A stretch of DNA of 64,000 nucleotides, from positions 109,482,278 through 109,546,277 of the forward strand of contig CM066043.1 of assembly GCA_033557465.1 (NCBI GenBank), in the 5' to 3' direction. Below, piece after piece: positions 62,555 through 64,000 of this stretch. Source of the stretch: Ichthyophis bannanicus. Lineage: Eukaryota > Chordata > Amphibia > Gymnophiona > Ichthyophiidae. The translations under genes were made by a program, and so were the position numbers. Every line of letters starts with the position of its first letter. Within the stretch, counting starts at the first letter, position 1. Under the pieces are notes generated by a model. It had not been told where the DNA came from. It did no database searches and saw only the letters and a program-made list of their open reading frames with translations.

Positions 62555-62727
62555 GGGGAAAAAAGGAGACTGAGCAAGATGGCACCCTTGGGAGGGAAGG
62601 GGACCATCCATGCGTGGCAGCATGTCCCAAAGGCTTTTTTGAAAGCTGGGGAAATGCTCCGTGCAGGCTCAGTCGGCACCGACATCACCCATATGTGAGG
62701 ACGGACTTCCTGCTTGTTCCTGGAGAA
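62555..62727. repeat. D4 right ITR
   Basis: GGAGACTGAGCAAGATGGCA, GGAGGGAAGGGGACC, CCCAAAGGCTTTTTTGAAAG, GTCGGCACCGACATCACCCA and TATGTGAGGACGGACTTCC, ending CCTGGAGAA at 62727. Inverted match to the D4 left ITR. Confidence 0.9.
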
Positions 62728-64000
62728 TGTAGTTTTTTTTCTGTCAGAGGTTCACACTAAACAATTTGCTCATCTGGAGGAGCACAAAATTCCAGTCACA
62801 TGGTACAGGAGGCCAATGATCCCATCAGACTAACCGTCATTGATCTACCTGCAAAAAGAACGACTTAACCCTTTGGATCCAGACAACAGTCTCTCCCATC
62901 AGCAATCGTAAGTTGCCCTCTAATGGAAGAAAGGTCTAAAGAGTTAAACAGGTCAGGCATCTTTCTGATCATACTAACAACTAAATTCTTCATCTTTTAA
63001 ATGGGAAACAAAGTTTAATATCCATACATAAGAAAACACTTTACCCTCATCAAAACAATATTTGTTTCCAATAATACAGGTTTCAGATTTATCCCAGCAA
63101 TAAGACTCATTTTAGTCTTTCTGACCTTATGAAATGTGTTTGTGTTTTTGCCCCCTATTGACGTTTGCATCATTAATCTAATATTATTAAAATTAGGGTC
63201 ACAGATATAATGCTCAGTGACCCATGGATCACACTTTGCATGATCCTTGACACTTAGAATGGTCTTCACTTTCCTACAAGGAAAACAGGCCAGGCTAGTT
63301 CAGATTCTCAGGGCAGTCAGAGTAAATTGTAAAGCCACTGTGCATTTAAAGGCTGCCCTCCTTTTGGATATTAAATATAGTCAACGAATGAAGATGGGCC
63401 TCATGAAACGTTCATACATCTTCTTTTTCTTTCTATACATGTATTTCAGGGGATTTCCATGTCTTTCACTGTCCGTCTTTCTCACAGTACATTTTACTAG
63501 AGAGCAATCTTTCCTGTTCAGCACAATCCCAGCCACTTTGTGAAGTGTGATGTAGTGTGTGTATGTCCTCAGAGATTTTCCTTGCTTTCTCACCCTCAGG
63601 ATGCAATAAGGGGTGATCTTCTCCCACACTGTGTAGCTCCTCTCTGTGTATGATCACGAAGCTTCTTTTCATCTTTTTTCTCTCTCTAAGGATATGCTGA
63701 GCTTCCCTGTGTATACTGTCTCTCTTTAAGGCTATTACAGGAAAGAGCAGTCGGTAGTTCTGTTCCAAAATGCTCCCACGTTTCCTGTTTGCTGTAGTGC
63801 TCCCTCCAAGCACTATACATATACTCAGCTCCCTATCCTATCTCTGAACTAAAATTCACAGCCTGAAATTACAAGGAAGCTCAGAGACAAGTAAAGAGAA
63901 TGAAGTACTGCTTCCTTATGTCATTCTCCAACAGTGAGAAATTGCTTGTCCATTTTGTAGCAGTTGCATGTCATGCAAGGGTTTCTGTGTTGCTCTTCAG
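62728..64000. other. No recognised feature
   Basis: 1.27 kb of unremarkable A/T-rich sequence. Short open frames (up to 115 codons at 63466-63813, minus strand) have no family motif and no coding look. It is the right flank of D4 and may be single-copy intergenic or intronic DNA or an old unrecognised repeat. Confidence 0.6.

Larger units (their letters stand above)
48132..62727 (-). mobile_element. DIRS-type retrotransposon D4, split by D3 inside its ICR
   Basis: Left ITR and first half of the ICR at 48132-48400; second half of the ICR, YR, RT/RNase H, gag and right ITR at 57153-62727. The ICR of D1 is continuous at the equivalent point (CTGGAGAA then CACCTG); in D4 it is interrupted after CCCGGAGAA and resumes at CATCTGTTACAGG. 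Left flank GGTTATGAA, right flank TGTAGTTTT, no target duplication. Many frameshifts make it older than D1. Confidence 0.9.

Noticed and set aside
62728..64000. Host exon in the right-hand 1.3 kb
   Set aside because: No frame with conserved-looking protein sequence and paired splice sites.

Overview
This is vertebrate nuclear DNA made almost entirely of retrotransposons. I see no host exon, rRNA, functional tRNA gene, operon, CRISPR array or bacterial feature. The mixture is DIRS-type tyrosine-recombinase retrotransposons in several families, CR1/L3-like, L2-like and L1/Tx1-like LINEs, and tRNA-derived SINEs with AAATAAAT tails. It fits a repeat-rich amphibian genome. I favour a caecilian because DIRS and Tx1 elements are so abundant, but that is inference. 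Element names used here (D1-D7, F2, E1-E3, CR1-A/B/C) are local labels.

Layout. 1-668: 5' end of a DIRS element (D7) that ends inside a CR1 copy (CR1-A, 669-1744). 1745-5488: old fragments, namely L2-like, a DIRS recombinase scrap (D6), and an L1 5' part with two tandem 5'UTR monomers. 5489-25430: one minus-strand L1-like LINE (E1) cut into four pieces by (i) an unclassified block plus CR1-C (8866-12412), (ii) a nearly full-length CR1-B (about 13771-18642), and (iii) a complete DIRS element D1 (19041-24696). 25770-47432: a five-layer nest. Old DIRS D5 contains DIRS family-2 element F2 (27171-47088). F2 contains family-1 DIRS D2 (29701 to about 46823). D2 contains Tx1-like LINE E2 (31563-43594). 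E2 contains an L2-like LINE with an open ORF2 (33567-36848). 47433-48131: a MITE-like segment and unassigned sequence. 48132-62727: a second nest. DIRS D4 carries DIRS D3 (48401-57152) inside its internal complementary region, and D3 carries a 5'-truncated L1 (E3, 51347-54394) with an 18-bp target duplication and a 44-nt A tail. 62728-64000: nothing recognised.

How the parts work. All sizeable DIRS copies lie on the minus strand and read gag, then RT/RNase H plus a C-terminal MT-like region, then tyrosine recombinase (YR). They are bounded by unequal inverted terminal repeats (ITRs), with an internal complementary region (ICR) just inside the 3' ITR. The ICR matches the complement of both outer tips joined end to end, as expected for replication through a circle. 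D1 shows this completely. The LINEs move by target-primed reverse transcription. Most copies are broken by stops or frameshifts. The exceptions are the L2-like ORF2, the CR1-B ORF1, the D1 gag and the D1 YR reading frames.

The most interesting observations are the DIRS element inserted at the tip-junction position of another DIRS element's ICR, the recurring GGAGAA/AA context at DIRS insertion points, the F2/D2 chimera, and the five-deep nest with junctions resolved to within a few bases. All boundaries were read by eye, without alignment software.
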